From DATKMK01 sp035541895 (GTDB lineage: Bacteria; Desulfobacterota; Binatia; HRBIN30; JACQVA1), in NCBI GenBank assembly GCA_035541895.1, contig DATKMK010000109.1, positions 1 to 64,000 on the forward strand: 64,000 nucleotides of DNA, given 5' to 3'. Below the pieces are notes generated by a model. That model did no database searches. It was not told where the DNA came from and was given only the letters and a program-made list of their open reading frames with translations. The translations under genes and the position numbers were made by a program. Shown piece by piece: positions 16,576 through 25,702 of this stretch (position 1 is the stretch's first letter; each line of letters starts with the position of its first letter).

Positions 16576-17130
16576 TCAATGGATTCGGTGATGGGGGTCA
16601 CTCCGCTCGCTCCGCTTCGCCGACGGGGTCGACTGTAGGAATTCCAGAATGCGATCAACGACCTCGTCGACCGCCAGCGAGGAGGTATCGATTGTCAGAT
16701 CGGCCTTTGCGTACGCCGCCGCGCGGGCCGCGAGTAAGTCGCGCACCCGCTCCAACGCATCCCTTCCTGCCAGGAGTGGGCGTGCCTCGCCGCGGCGCGT
16801 CCGCCCGACGATCGTCTCGGGATCGGCGCTGAGACAGACGATTGGTCCCGCCGCGTGGAGCCGACGGTAGTTCTCGTCGTCGACGATCGCGCCGCCGCCG
16901 GTTGCGATCACCGCGTCGGTGTTCGTCACTGCTTGGGCCACCGCACGCCTTTCGGCAGCGCGAAAGTAGGGTTCGCCGTGCTCAGCGAATATCCGATCGA
17001 TCGAGCACGCCTCGGTGCGTTCCACCATGGCGTCGGTATCGAGAAACGTGGCGCCGGTGCGTTCCGCCAGCCGCTGCCCCACGGCCGTTTTCCCGGTGCC
17101 CATGAAACCCGTGAGAATCACCGTCGCCAT
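16576..17130 (-). CDS. aroK: Shikimate kinase
   Basis: A 184-residue kinase phosphorylating shikimate at the 3-hydroxyl with ATP. The Walker A loop is GFMGTGKTAVGQ; DTDAMVE supplies the shikimate/Mg contact, FRAAERR the substrate Arg, ATGGGA the next loop, and RPLLAG the lid. The last 15 or so residues (TPSAKRSERS and beyond) are basic and extend past the usual fold. It starts six bases after the pilQ stop and is followed by aroB, so it probably belongs to the pilMNOPQ transcript. Confidence 0.95.
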   Translation of the reverse strand: MATVILTGFMGTGKTAVGQRLAERTGATFLDTDAMVERTEACSIDRIFAEHGEPYFRAAERRAVAQAVTNTDAVIATGGGAIVDDENYRRLHAAGPIVCLSADPETIVGRTRRGEARPLLAGRDALERVRDLLAARAAAYAKADLTIDTSSLAVDEVVDRILEFLQSTPSAKRSERSDPHHRIH

Positions 17131-17136
17131 CCGTTT

Positions 17137-19299
17137 CTACTGACCGCCTACCGTTCCACCCGGCGCGACCACCCCACGGTGTTGCCAGAGATCCTCGGCG
17201 CTCGGCAGTACGGGGGTGCGACCGGTCAATGCCCGCGGTGTCAAGAACACCAGCAGATCTTCTCGTTGATCGGTCTTCCCGGTGTTCTTGAACAGCCAAC
17301 TCAATCCGGGCAACCCGGACAAGAACGGAATGCCGTTGACCTGATCGTTGTACTGATCGCGGTAAATGCCCCCCAATACGACCGTTTGTCCGTCCTTGAC
17401 CAGCACGTGCGAGTTGGCTTCCCGACTGATTTCCGTGGGAATCCCGTCGACAGTTCGGGTGAAATCCGCCTGACTCGACTTGGCGAACATGTCCATCAAA
17501 ATGAAACCGTCGGCCGACACTTGCGGCGTGACGATCAGCGTGATGCCGGTTTCGATTTTTTCGGTTGCGGTGCTTGCCGTGCCGGCGGCGCCGCCCGCGC
17601 CGGTGTTGATGACCGTGCCGGTGCTCGGCAGCTTGACCCGAATAATGGTCAAACTCTTGATGGTGGCGGCGATATTGTTCAAAGTGACCACGCGTGGCCG
17701 CGAGACGATCTTGGCTTTGCCGCGCTCCTCAAGCGCCGAGATGCGGGTCTCGAGCGACTGCGCTCCATTGAGCGATCCGAGCGCCAAGTCGAGCGCGCCA
17801 CCGCTACCGGGTCCAAAGTTTCCGCCGGCCGGAAAGTCGGCGAGGAACGGGACACCGGCGGCGCCGGTGTTCAGCCCGCTGCCGCTCAACCCGATCGTCC
17901 CGGGAAAATTGGAGCCGGTCGATGTCCCGGTTTGGGGACCGATGCTGGCGCGATAGCCCCATTGGATACCGAGTTGCTGCGCAAAGTTCGACGTCGCTTC
18001 GACGATGTTCGACTCGATCAAGATCTGGGGCGCTTGGACATCGAGTTGCCGCACGAGCTCTCGCACATTGTCGATGCCGCTTTGGATGTCGCGAACGATC
18101 AGCGTGTTGGTTCCCTCGTCGGCCAACACACTGCCGCGCGGCGTCAGGAGGCGGCCCTGCGCGGCGCCGCCGGTCGTCGCCGGAGTACCCGCGGTTGCCG
18201 TCGCGCCGCCAACGCTACGACCCGACACGATCTCGGTGAGCCGAGTGGCCTTCGCATAGTTGACGCGAATGTACTCCACATGCAGCGGCTCGACCGCTTG
18301 CTGCGCATCCTGGGCGCGGCGGATTTCCTCTCGCTCCGCGCGCAAACGGCTCACAGTCGAGATGCGCACGACGTTGCCCTCCTGCACGCTTTCGAGTCCC
18401 AGCACGTTCAGGACGATATCGAGCGCCTGATCCCACGGCACGTCGAACAATCGCAGCGTGACCTTTCCTTTCACATCCTCGGTCGCAACGATGTTGAGTT
18501 TGCTGACCTCGGCAAGCAGCCGGAGAACGTTGTGGACGTCGGCATCCTTCAAATCCAAGGACACGTGCGGCCCGCTATAGCTGCGTCGCCCGGGAGCTCG
18601 CACCAATTCTTCACCGGCGTTGCCGCCACTCGGCGCGCCGTCCGAAGGCGACCGTTCCGACAGCAAGGATCGCGCTGCGGGCGGCGCTTCCGCACGCGCG
18701 GCGCGAGCCACTTCGACGGCGCGTTGGCTGTAGACGATCTGCTCGCGCACGGGTTCGGAGTTTCCGCGCGGCTCACCGAGGAAGACAATGATCGTATCGT
18801 TGAGATCGTTGACCGTGTAGGTCGGGATCGCCGACCCGCGCAGGTCGATGGTCAGGCGCATATTGCCTTCGTGCTGAGCCAAGCGGACCTGCGACACCAC
18901 CGAATCGGAGACCGGGAAGCGTTGTGCTCCGGCCGCGCCGCCCACGGGCCCGGCGACGTCGATCACGATGCGGGACGGGTTTTCGAGCGCGACGTGGTTC
19001 ACGGTGCCGGGGGTACGGTTCAGCTTGGCAAACACGCCCCGCTGTCCGTTATCCTCGATGACCTTGATTTCCTTGACGACCAGCGGGGCCAGCCCATGCT
19101 CTGGCGCACCGCCCTCCGCCGTCGTTGTGGCGGGCGGGATGGCCTCCGTGCGCAGGCCGACATCACGAGCGGCAGTCGTCGCCTCCGAGGTTTCCGTGGT
19201 TTCGACAACGGCCGGCGTTCGCGCGCACCCCGACGCCACCACGCATGCGCTGAGCCAGCCCACTCCCACCACTCTGCGCCATCGTGCCCCTCGCATCAT
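17137..19299 (-). CDS. pilQ: Type IV pilus secretin PilQ
   Basis: A 720-residue outer-membrane secretin through which the pilus passes. An N-terminal leader ends in ASGC, which looks like a lipobox; residues about 72-175 form an AMIN domain, about 245-300 an STN/secretin N0 domain (LDLKDADVHNVLRLLAEVS), then N1 (NolW) repeats, and the last 280 residues the secretin barrel with the conserved IPFLSGLPGLSWLFK end. The ATG overlaps the pilP stop (ATGA) with GGAG just upstream. A lipidated PilQ would be unusual, so the Cys may simply fall at the signal-peptide end. Confidence 0.93.
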   Translation of the reverse strand: MMRGARWRRVVGVGWLSACVVASGCARTPAVVETTETSEATTAARDVGLRTEAIPPATTTAEGGAPEHGLAPLVVKEIKVIEDNGQRGVFAKLNRTPGTVNHVALENPSRIVIDVAGPVGGAAGAQRFPVSDSVVSQVRLAQHEGNMRLTIDLRGSAIPTYTVNDLNDTIIVFLGEPRGNSEPVREQIVYSQRAVEVARAARAEAPPAARSLLSERSPSDGAPSGGNAGEELVRAPGRRSYSGPHVSLDLKDADVHNVLRLLAEVSKLNIVATEDVKGKVTLRLFDVPWDQALDIVLNVLGLESVQEGNVVRISTVSRLRAEREEIRRAQDAQQAVEPLHVEYIRVNYAKATRLTEIVSGRSVGGATATAGTPATTGGAAQGRLLTPRGSVLADEGTNTLIVRDIQSGIDNVRELVRQLDVQAPQILIESNIVEATSNFAQQLGIQWGYRASIGPQTGTSTGSNFPGTIGLSGSGLNTGAAGVPFLADFPAGGNFGPGSGGALDLALGSLNGAQSLETRISALEERGKAKIVSRPRVVTLNNIAATIKSLTIIRVKLPSTGTVINTGAGGAAGTASTATEKIETGITLIVTPQVSADGFILMDMFAKSSQADFTRTVDGIPTEISREANSHVLVKDGQTVVLGGIYRDQYNDQVNGIPFLSGLPGLSWLFKNTGKTDQREDLLVFLTPRALTGRTPVLPSAEDLWQHRGVVAPGGTVGGQ

Positions 19300-19808
19300 T
19301 GTCGCTCCCGCTCCGGTTGCTTGCTTCCGGCCTCCGTCGGTATTTCCATGACCACCTCGCTCGTCCGCTCTTCGCCGTAGAAGTCGATTTGCTTTTCCTC
19401 GACGATGACCCGACTCGGCTCAATGGACTTCACGACTCCGTTGTTCCGTCCGATCGGGGTGCCCACCATCACGATGTATCCCATGCCGATACCGTCCTCG
19501 ATCATGGCGCGGGCCGGGCTGATCTCCCACAAGATCCCGACGACGGTGAGCTGTCCGATGTCGTACCGTTGCAGCGGCGTCTGCGGCTCGCGCGGCGGCG
19601 GCGCGGCGCTGCGCAGGTCCAAGGTGAACGGTCGGAACGGATCGCGCTTGCCGGTGGGGTCGTAGGACGGGGCCGTCGTCGCTGCCCGCGGCGCGGGTTC
19701 GCCCGCGAGCACCGACGGCGGCGCTTCCGGCGGCGGAGGCGCTTGTGCAAACCCTGGCGTGCTCACCCACCACAACATCACCACCCCCGTCGCGACCCAC
19801 CACCTCAT
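19296..19808 (-). CDS. pilP: Type IV pilus assembly protein PilP
   Basis: A 170-residue periplasmic protein that links the inner-membrane PilMNO complex to PilQ. The hydrophobic leader MRWWVATGVVMLWW is followed by a Pro-rich stretch and then the PilP beta domain (YDPTGKRDPFRPF, RYDIGQLTVVGILW, GYIVMVGTPIGRNNGVV). No lipobox Cys is present, unlike many PilP proteins. The start shares one base with the pilO stop (TAATG) and the end overlaps pilQ by four bases. Confidence 0.92.
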   Translation of the reverse strand: MRWWVATGVVMLWWVSTPGFAQAPPPPEAPPSVLAGEPAPRAATTAPSYDPTGKRDPFRPFTLDLRSAAPPPREPQTPLQRYDIGQLTVVGILWEISPARAMIEDGIGMGYIVMVGTPIGRNNGVVKSIEPSRVIVEEKQIDFYGEERTSEVVMEIPTEAGSKQPERERQ

Positions 19809-20428
19809 TACCGCGCACCTTTCTTGGCGTCGCGTTCCTTCTGAACCCGTTCTCGCTCCGCCTCGTCGAGGAAGCGGAAGGTGGTCACCGTACATGCCAC
19901 GTCAAGGATCACCTCGTGGTCGGGCGCAGTCGGCGTCTTCATGATGATGTCGGAGACGTTAACGATACGCGTGAGGCGACTCACCTGATCGAAGAAGGCG
20001 GCAATCTGGTGGAAGGAACCGCGTACGAGCACTTCGACCGGCACCTCCGCGTAGAAGTCGATCATCTGCTCGTCACGCTGCTTGAACTTCACCACCTCGA
20101 GACCGGCTTCACGGCCGATCGTCGATACGCTGCTCAACAAGTCGGGGATCTCCTTGGTGTCCGGTAGCTGCGCAACCGCCTGCTTCAACGCGGCATCGAG
20201 GTCCGCAACGATCTTGCGCATCTGATCGAGATTGGCGGCCATGGCGGCTTTCTTGTCGCGCTCCCGGATCATCTCTTCGATTTGCGCCTGCTTGGTTTCG
20301 ATCTCCTCGGATCGCGGCCAGTACAGGAAATAGGCGTAGGACAGGAACAGCGCACCGACGACGCCGACCAGCAGCAGCACCCGTTGGCGAGCCGGCAAAT
20401 CGAAGATCCGTGCGAGCAGCGCGTTCAT
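19808..20428 (-). CDS. pilO: Type IV pilus assembly protein PilO
   Basis: A 206-residue inner-membrane protein. One membrane helix (RVLLLVGVVGALFLSYAYFLY) is followed by a coiled coil at about residues 40-90 (EEIETKQAQIEEMIRERDKK) and a ferredoxin-like periplasmic domain ending VACTVTTFRFLDE. It pairs with PilN and binds PilP. The ATG overlaps the pilN stop by four bases. Confidence 0.93.
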   Translation of the reverse strand: MNALLARIFDLPARQRVLLLVGVVGALFLSYAYFLYWPRSEEIETKQAQIEEMIRERDKKAAMAANLDQMRKIVADLDAALKQAVAQLPDTKEIPDLLSSVSTIGREAGLEVVKFKQRDEQMIDFYAEVPVEVLVRGSFHQIAAFFDQVSRLTRIVNVSDIIMKTPTAPDHEVILDVACTVTTFRFLDEAERERVQKERDAKKGAR

Positions 20429-21048
20429 TTCTTCGGTCCTTCCGGCGCTGCGCCGTCGGTGGGAGCGGACGGTTTACCCCCATGTCCGAAGTAATCAATA
20501 CCCGCCTTGATGATGAACCGCTTGAATCCGCTGCCGGGCGATTCGGCGGGCCGGTTCGGCTGCGCCTGCTGGGCGGCTTCGTCCAAGTCGACCTTGACGA
20601 AGTAGGGCGACGCGCCGAGTTGCCGCAGAAACGTCGCGATGGTCTGATTGTCCAGCGCCAGGCCAGTGATGGTCGCCAGCGCCCGCGATTCGGCGAACTC
20701 CACCAACCAGAGCTTTTCCGGTGCGGCGGTGCTGAGGGCCTCCATCACGTGCAGCGGGCCGACGCGCTTTTGATTGAGGTCATCAATCACTTTGAGCTTC
20801 GCGGCCAATTCCTTCTTCTTCTTGTCGAGGTCGCGCGCTTCCTTCGTCTGCTCGTTGAGCTGAATGATTTCTTGCTGAAGCGTGGCGACTCGATCGTCGA
20901 GCTGGCTCAGTTTGCGTCCCTGCATCACGAACGGCACCACCATCAACAGCAGCGCGACGCTCAAGCTCAGCAACGCCACCGAGATTTGCTGTCGCTGCCC
21001 GACGGCTCGCTGGGTTTCCTTAAGCGGGAGTAGATTGACACGGATCAT
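20425..21048 (-). CDS. pilN: Type IV pilus assembly protein PilN
   Basis: A 207-residue inner-membrane protein starting MIRVNLLPLKETQR; the conserved INLLP motif binds PilM. A membrane helix follows near residues 23-45, then a coiled coil (LDDRVATLQQEIIQLNEQ) and a periplasmic domain. The C-terminus has a Pro/Gly/Ala-rich tail. The ATG overlaps the pilM stop (ATGA), which decides against an upstream start. Confidence 0.93.
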   Translation of the reverse strand: MIRVNLLPLKETQRAVGQRQQISVALLSLSVALLLMVVPFVMQGRKLSQLDDRVATLQQEIIQLNEQTKEARDLDKKKKELAAKLKVIDDLNQKRVGPLHVMEALSTAAPEKLWLVEFAESRALATITGLALDNQTIATFLRQLGASPYFVKVDLDEAAQQAQPNRPAESPGSGFKRFIIKAGIDYFGHGGKPSAPTDGAAPEGPKK

Positions 21049-22163
21049 TTGTCGTCCGGGCGCCGCACCGCCAAACCCATTGCCACCGCATACTCCGGAG
21101 CGTGTTGACGAAGTCCGGCGGCTTCCAGGTTGGACGCGACCGTCACGCGCGTGAGCGGATCGGCGATCGACACCGGCACTTCGATGCGCTGACTCAATCG
21201 CTCGCCGAACTCCGGCATCTGAGACGACCCGCCGCTCAGGTAGACGCAATTGATCGCTTCATCAGTCGCCGCGGTCCAGAAAAAGCTCAGGGCGTGATGA
21301 ATTTCCTCGATCAGTGTATCCGCAGCCGGCCCCATGGCCACGGAGACCTGTTCGGGATCGATTCCCGCCACCGTCTCGCCGGCCTTCAACCGTTCCGCGA
21401 CCTCGACTTCAACCCCGAGATCGCGCACCAACGCATCGGTAATGTCGCGGCCACCGACCGGCACGTCGCCGGTGAAAGTCGAGCGTCCTCCCTTCAGAAT
21501 GTTGATCGACGAGTATCGCGCGCCCACATTGACGAGTGCGATCACCTGTCCAGGTTCGGGCTCGTAGTTGAGCTCGAACATGTTCTCGAGCGCAAAGTAA
21601 TCGACATCGACGACGATGGGCGCCAATCCCGCGGCGCGCACGGTCTCCGCATAGCTGCTGACGATGTCCTTTTTTGCGGCGACCAGCAGCACATCCATGC
21701 GCTTGCCGTCCTCCAAGTAGTCGGTGATCTGATAGTCAAGGTTGACGTTTTCGAGATCCTCCGGAATGAAGTTGCCGGCCTCGAACATGATCGTGTTTTC
21801 GAGTTCCTGCGCATCTTGAGTCGGAAGAGTGACGCGCTTGATGATGACCGCGGGACCCGGTACCGCAGTGATCGCCTTGTTCCCCCGGATGCCGTGGCTC
21901 TCCACCAGCGTTCGGAGCACTTCGGCAACCGCGCTCGGGTCACTCACCATGTTGCTCTGGATCGCCGAGCTCGGCACCGGCAAGGAACCCGCCGACGTGA
22001 CATGCAAGCCGCTCGAACCGGCCCGCACCTCAACGATCTTGACGCTGCTCGAACCGATGTCGATGCTGACGTACTGCTCGTCCCGCTTGAGCGGATTGAG
22101 ATCTGATAGGGAGACTGTCAACAAACGGCTGAGCCGCTTGCGCCAGTCCACTGAACCCGCCAT
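21045..22163 (-). CDS. pilM: Type IV pilus actin-like protein PilM
   Basis: A 372-residue cytoplasmic ATPase-fold protein that recruits PilN. Actin-like phosphate loops are seen at VSIDIGSSSVKIVEV and ALVNVGARYSSI, the adenosine motif at VYLSGGSSQMPEFGERLS, and VPVGGRDITDALV between. Start MAGSVDWRK follows GAGGGGGGAAC. It is the first gene of the pilus operon; a promoter with a perfect TTGACA box and a leader hairpin lie upstream. Confidence 0.94.
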   Translation of the reverse strand: MAGSVDWRKRLSRLLTVSLSDLNPLKRDEQYVSIDIGSSSVKIVEVRAGSSGLHVTSAGSLPVPSSAIQSNMVSDPSAVAEVLRTLVESHGIRGNKAITAVPGPAVIIKRVTLPTQDAQELENTIMFEAGNFIPEDLENVNLDYQITDYLEDGKRMDVLLVAAKKDIVSSYAETVRAAGLAPIVVDVDYFALENMFELNYEPEPGQVIALVNVGARYSSINILKGGRSTFTGDVPVGGRDITDALVRDLGVEVEVAERLKAGETVAGIDPEQVSVAMGPAADTLIEEIHHALSFFWTAATDEAINCVYLSGGSSQMPEFGERLSQRIEVPVSIADPLTRVTVASNLEAAGLRQHAPEYAVAMGLAVRRPDDK

Positions 22164-22185
22164 GTTCCCCCCTCACACCCCTATC

Positions 22186-22209
22186 GCCGCACAGCATGTG
22201 CTGTGCGGC
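22186..22209 (-). other. Stem-loop in the pilM leader
   Basis: GCCGCACAGCA (22186-22196) pairs with 22199-22209, effectively a 10-bp stem with a 4-base loop. It lies between the predicted promoter and the pilM ribosome site, so it may affect mRNA stability or be a regulator's operator. Confidence 0.55.
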
Positions 22210-22233
22210 AACGCAGTTTTAGTGCCCGTACGG

Positions 22234-22263
22234 AGTATTGATCGGACGGGTTCAACTTGTCAA
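22234..22263 (-). promoter_or_regulatory. Predicted sigma70-type promoter of the pil operon
   Basis: Reading the minus strand: TTGACA (22258-22263), an 18-base spacer, then AATACT (22234-22239). A transcript would begin near 22227 and give a leader of about 64 bases to pilM. The rest of 22164-22417 shows no gene. Confidence 0.55.
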
Positions 22264-22417
22264 TCATTCCACTCACCCCCAATCGCATCGCGGAACCCCT
22301 CCCAAAAATCGCGCGAGCGGAGGCCGTGCGAGATTCACGCCACCGCGCGATAGTGGCTAAACACAATTCTGATCAACGAAGCGTGCCGAGGTGCACGCCA
22401 AAGATGAGCGCAGACCG

Positions 22418-23071
22418 TTACGAATTCCGACGGTCGTCCGATTCGCTCGAATCACGAACGGAACGCAGCCCCTGCGCGATCGCATACAGCTCTGCCGACC
22501 CGGAACGCGTGGCCTCCGGTCGTGTCAACTTCACCGAGTCGAACCGTGGCCGAAGCTGCTTCACAAACTCCATTGCGGCATCACTCTGAAAGAGTTTGAC
22601 GATGAGGCACCCACCGACGCGAAGCAACCCGTGCGCGACGCGCAGCGCGCACTCAGCCAGCTCGGCAGCTCGTGCTTCGTCAGTCGCTCGCACGCCGCTG
22701 AGTTGCGGCGCCATATCCGACAAGATTACATCGAAGTTGCCTCCGTGACGGTCGCGGATCTCCGAGAGCGTGCTGGGCGCGAGCACATCCGCGGTCATGC
22801 ACACGACGGACGCAGCCATCGAATCGATCGGCGTGCGATCGACGGCCACCACCAGGCCGCGTTCGCCGACGCGCTGAGCGGCGACCTGCAACCAGCCACC
22901 GGGCCATGCCCCAAGGTCGAGCACGCGATCTCCGCGCCGGAACAAGTGATACCGCCGGTCGAGTTCGATCAGCTTGAATGCGGCGCGCGAGCGATATCCC
23001 TCGCTCCGCGCTTGTCGATAGAAGCGGTCTTTCCGTTGATACACGCCCACCAGGTACCATCGCGCTTCCAT
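22418..23071 (-). CDS. rlmE: 23S rRNA 2'-O-methyltransferase RlmE (FtsJ)
   Basis: A 217-residue SAM-dependent enzyme that methylates the ribose of U2552 (E. coli numbering) in 23S rRNA. The K-D-K-E tetrad is visible: K in RSRAAFKLIELD, D in ILSDMAPQLSG, K in GGCLIVKLFQ, E in GSAELYAIA. The SAM loop is VLDLGAWPGGWLQVA. The start at MEARWYLVG follows GAGG at short spacing; a longer reading would overlap the divergent helicase gene. RlmE is usually about 209 residues. Confidence 0.92.
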   Translation of the reverse strand: MEARWYLVGVYQRKDRFYRQARSEGYRSRAAFKLIELDRRYHLFRRGDRVLDLGAWPGGWLQVAAQRVGERGLVVAVDRTPIDSMAASVVCMTADVLAPSTLSEIRDRHGGNFDVILSDMAPQLSGVRATDEARAAELAECALRVAHGLLRVGGCLIVKLFQSDAAMEFVKQLRPRFDSVKLTRPEATRSGSAELYAIAQGLRSVRDSSESDDRRNS

Positions 23072-23127
23072 CGCCTCAAGTAACGCACTTGCGCCCCTTC
23101 GAGCGGTTGGTAGAGTGCGCCGCCACA

Positions 23128-25314
23128 ATGAGTCTCACGAACCTCAATCCCCAGCAACGGGAAGCGGCTGGACACGTCGAGGGGCCACTGTTGATTCTGG
23201 CAGGTGCCGGGAGCGGAAAGACCCGCGTGCTCACCCACCGCTTTGGCCACCTGGTCCGCGCCCACGGGGTACGCGCCGACTACATCTGTGCCGTCACCTT
23301 CACCAATAGAGCGGCGGGCGAAATGCGCGAGCGCATCCGCCGCCTGCTCGACGGCGAATCAGCCCCGTGGCTCGCGACCTTTCATGCTTTGTGCGCACGG
23401 CTGTTGCGCCGCCACGCCGACCGGCTCGGCTTACCGGGGGATTTCACCATTTACGACGACGCCGACCAGCTCGCGCTCATGCGTCGGGTCACCACTGAAC
23501 TCAATCTGAGCGAGGCATTGTTTCCACCGTCCCGCTTGCTCCACGCCATCGACCGCGCGAAGAACGATGATCTACGCCCCGCCGACTTGCAGCGGCGCGC
23601 CACCGACGCGTCAGGGGAGCAGATCGCGCGCGCGTACGACCGGTATCAGGCCTTGCTGCGCGCGAACGCCGCACTCGACTTCGGCGATTTGATGCTGCGG
23701 ACGCTCGATCTGCTGCGCGAGCACCACGACGTACTCGAATCGTATCAACGACGTTTCCGCTACATCATGGTCGACGAGTTCCAGGATACCAATCGCGCGC
23801 AATATCTTCTGCTCCAACTGCTGGCGGCCAGTCACGGGAACGTCTGCGTGGTCGGCGACGATGATCAGTCGATCTACCGCTGGCGCGGCGCCGATCTCCG
23901 CAATATTCTCGACTTCGAGCGCGACTTCCCGGCGGCGCGCGTGATTCGGCTCGAACAGAACTACCGCTCGACGCAAACGATCCTCGACGCCGCGGGCGCG
24001 GTGATCGCCCACAACCGCGGCCGCAAAGGGAAGACCTTGTGGACTGAAAACGGCGCCGGCGGCCCGGTCGTGGTCTATACCGCGCGCGACGAGCGTGCCG
24101 AAGCCCGATTTGTTTGTGACGAAATCGCCGCCGCCCGCCGGCGCGGCTCGCAGCTCGGCGACATCGCGGTGTTCTACCGAACCAACGCCCAATCCCGCGC
24201 GGTCGAAGACGAGCTCGGGCGCGCCGGAATCCCGTACCGCATGGTCGGCGGAATGAAGTTTTACGAACGTAAGGAGGTCAAGGACCTGCTGGCCTACTTG
24301 CGCGTCATCGCCAATCCGCACGACTCGCTCAGTCTGCTGCGAATCATCAACACGCCGGCGCGCGGCATCGGCGCAAGCACACTGCAGGCGATCGAAGCTG
24401 CCGCCCGCACGCTCGGCGAGCCGGTCTATGATGTGATCCTCAACCCGGGGATCGCGGAGTTGTCTCCAACCGTCGCCGCACGTGTCGCCGAATTCGCCGC
24501 GCTCTTGCGGCGTCTGCACGAGGCCGACCGCGCTTCGGTCACCCGTCTGCTGCGCTACGTCATCGATCAAAGCGGCTATCTCGATCGCCTGCTCGCGGAG
24601 GATACGCCCGAAGCCGAGTCACGCGCCGACAACGTGCGTGAGCTGCTCACGGTCGCTGAGGACTACGACGCGGACGCGACCGAACCGGGGTTGACCGGCT
24701 TTCTCGAGCAGATGGCGCTGGTCACCGACCTCGACGGCTTCAATGCCGCAGTCGATCGCGTGACCCTCATGACGTTGCATACCTCGAAGGGACTCGAGTT
24801 CCCGGTCGTGTTCATCACCGGCGCGGAGGAAGGGCTGTTTCCGCATGAGCGATCGCTGGCGTCCGCGGACGCGATCGAGGAAGAACGCCGGCTGTGCTAC
24901 GTCGGCATGACCCGCGCACGCGAGCTTTTGTATGTCACGCGGGCGGTGTGCCGCCATGTCTTCGGCCGCGTGCAGGAAAATCCCGCGTCCCGGTTTCTCG
25001 ACGAGATGCCCCTCCACTTGATCGAGCGCCGCAGCGAACAACTGGCCGTCAGCGGGGGGGCGCTCGATCGCCAGCCGCGCGTCGACTACTCGTATTCACA
25101 AATCGGCATGCCGCAGCGTACACGACGGCCTCAGCCCCCACCTGCGGCCGACGCGCCGCGCTTGGGGGCGCGGGTGCGGCACAAGGATTTCGGCATCGGC
25201 GTCATCCGCCGCGTCGAAGGCAGCGGCGATCAGTGCAAATTGACCGTGGTATTCGAGCGCGCCGGCAGCAAGAAGCTGCTCCAGCGATTCGCTCAACTCG
25301 AAATGCTGTCGTAG
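23128..25314 (+). CDS. pcrA: UvrD/PcrA-type superfamily 1 DNA helicase
   Basis: A 728-residue 3'-5' helicase used in nucleotide excision repair and plasmid or replication-fork processing. Motifs in order: Q motif LNPQQREA, Walker A GAGSGKTRVLTHR, TFHALCARLLRR, DEFQDTNRAQY (motif II), GDDDQSIYRWRGA, LEQNYRST, LMTLHTSKGLEF and YVGMTRARELLYVT. A C-terminal Tudor-like piece, LGARVRHKDFGIGVI, is typical of PcrA. The start MSLTNLNPQQ is fixed by homology; no strong ribosome site is seen. It diverges from rlmE over 56 bases. Confidence 0.94.
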   Translation: MSLTNLNPQQREAAGHVEGPLLILAGAGSGKTRVLTHRFGHLVRAHGVRADYICAVTFTNRAAGEMRERIRRLLDGESAPWLATFHALCARLLRRHADRLGLPGDFTIYDDADQLALMRRVTTELNLSEALFPPSRLLHAIDRAKNDDLRPADLQRRATDASGEQIARAYDRYQALLRANAALDFGDLMLRTLDLLREHHDVLESYQRRFRYIMVDEFQDTNRAQYLLLQLLAASHGNVCVVGDDDQSIYRWRGADLRNILDFERDFPAARVIRLEQNYRSTQTILDAAGAVIAHNRGRKGKTLWTENGAGGPVVVYTARDERAEARFVCDEIAAARRRGSQLGDIAVFYRTNAQSRAVEDELGRAGIPYRMVGGMKFYERKEVKDLLAYLRVIANPHDSLSLLRIINTPARGIGASTLQAIEAAARTLGEPVYDVILNPGIAELSPTVAARVAEFAALLRRLHEADRASVTRLLRYVIDQSGYLDRLLAEDTPEAESRADNVRELLTVAEDYDADATEPGLTGFLEQMALVTDLDGFNAAVDRVTLMTLHTSKGLEFPVVFITGAEEGLFPHERSLASADAIEEERRLCYVGMTRARELLYVTRAVCRHVFGRVQENPASRFLDEMPLHLIERRSEQLAVSGGALDRQPRVDYSYSQIGMPQRTRRPQPPPAADAPRLGARVRHKDFGIGVIRRVEGSGDQCKLTVVFERAGSKKLLQRFAQLEMLS

Positions 25315-25334
25315 CGCTCCGATTCGGAGGCGCT
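25313..25334. terminator. Imperfect hairpin between convergent genes
   Basis: AGCGCTCCG pairs with CGGAGGCGCT with one bulged G and a 3-base loop. It overlaps the helicase stop and abuts the stop of the small convergent gene. It has no U-run, so its strength is uncertain. Confidence 0.4.
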
Positions 25335-25335
25335 G

Positions 25336-25608
25336 CTAGCGATACAGGGCGCTCGCCTCATCGCTGTGCGGCGTGTGGCCGAAAAAGGGCGCCAAGGTCG
25401 GCTGCGACACCAACATGTGGAACGGCCGGAACACCAGCCATTCGAGGGTGAACCCGATCGGGTGCGCGAAATAGGCGGCGATCCGTAACGGGTGCGACTG
25501 CATGTCGTCGTATTCGTCCGGTTCCGTCGTTGGCGACATCTCAGCGTGGACGGGACTCGCCATCGCGATCGCAAAGCCAAACAACAGTGCCACGACCATT
25601 TTCTTCAT
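25336..25608 (-). CDS. Small exported protein, conserved HPLR...FGH type
   Basis: A 90-residue protein with a clear signal peptide (MKKMVVALLFGFAIAMAS, cleaved near VHA). The mature part holds HPLRIAAYFAHPIGFTLEWLV and ends with LAPFFGHTPHSDEASALY, a pattern I recall from small uncharacterised proteins of deltaproteobacteria, often with membrane association. A GGAGG site lies eight bases before the ATG. Function is unknown; a half-buried helix anchoring to the membrane is possible. It is convergent with the helicase gene. Confidence 0.75.
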   Translation of the reverse strand: MKKMVVALLFGFAIAMASPVHAEMSPTTEPDEYDDMQSHPLRIAAYFAHPIGFTLEWLVFRPFHMLVSQPTLAPFFGHTPHSDEASALYR

Positions 25609-25702
25609 TGGTCCGTCCTCCGTCGCGCGCAGTGTAACAATCCGGGTCGCCTCTGACAACTGAGATTTGTCAGAAGGTGCCGGGTGACGCCCGAAACCGC
25701 CC

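Noticed and set aside
16855..19380. Plus-strand frame of 841 codons over pilQ
   Set aside because: Antisense to a clear PilQ; the Arg/His-rich composition is typical of shadow frames in GC-rich DNA.
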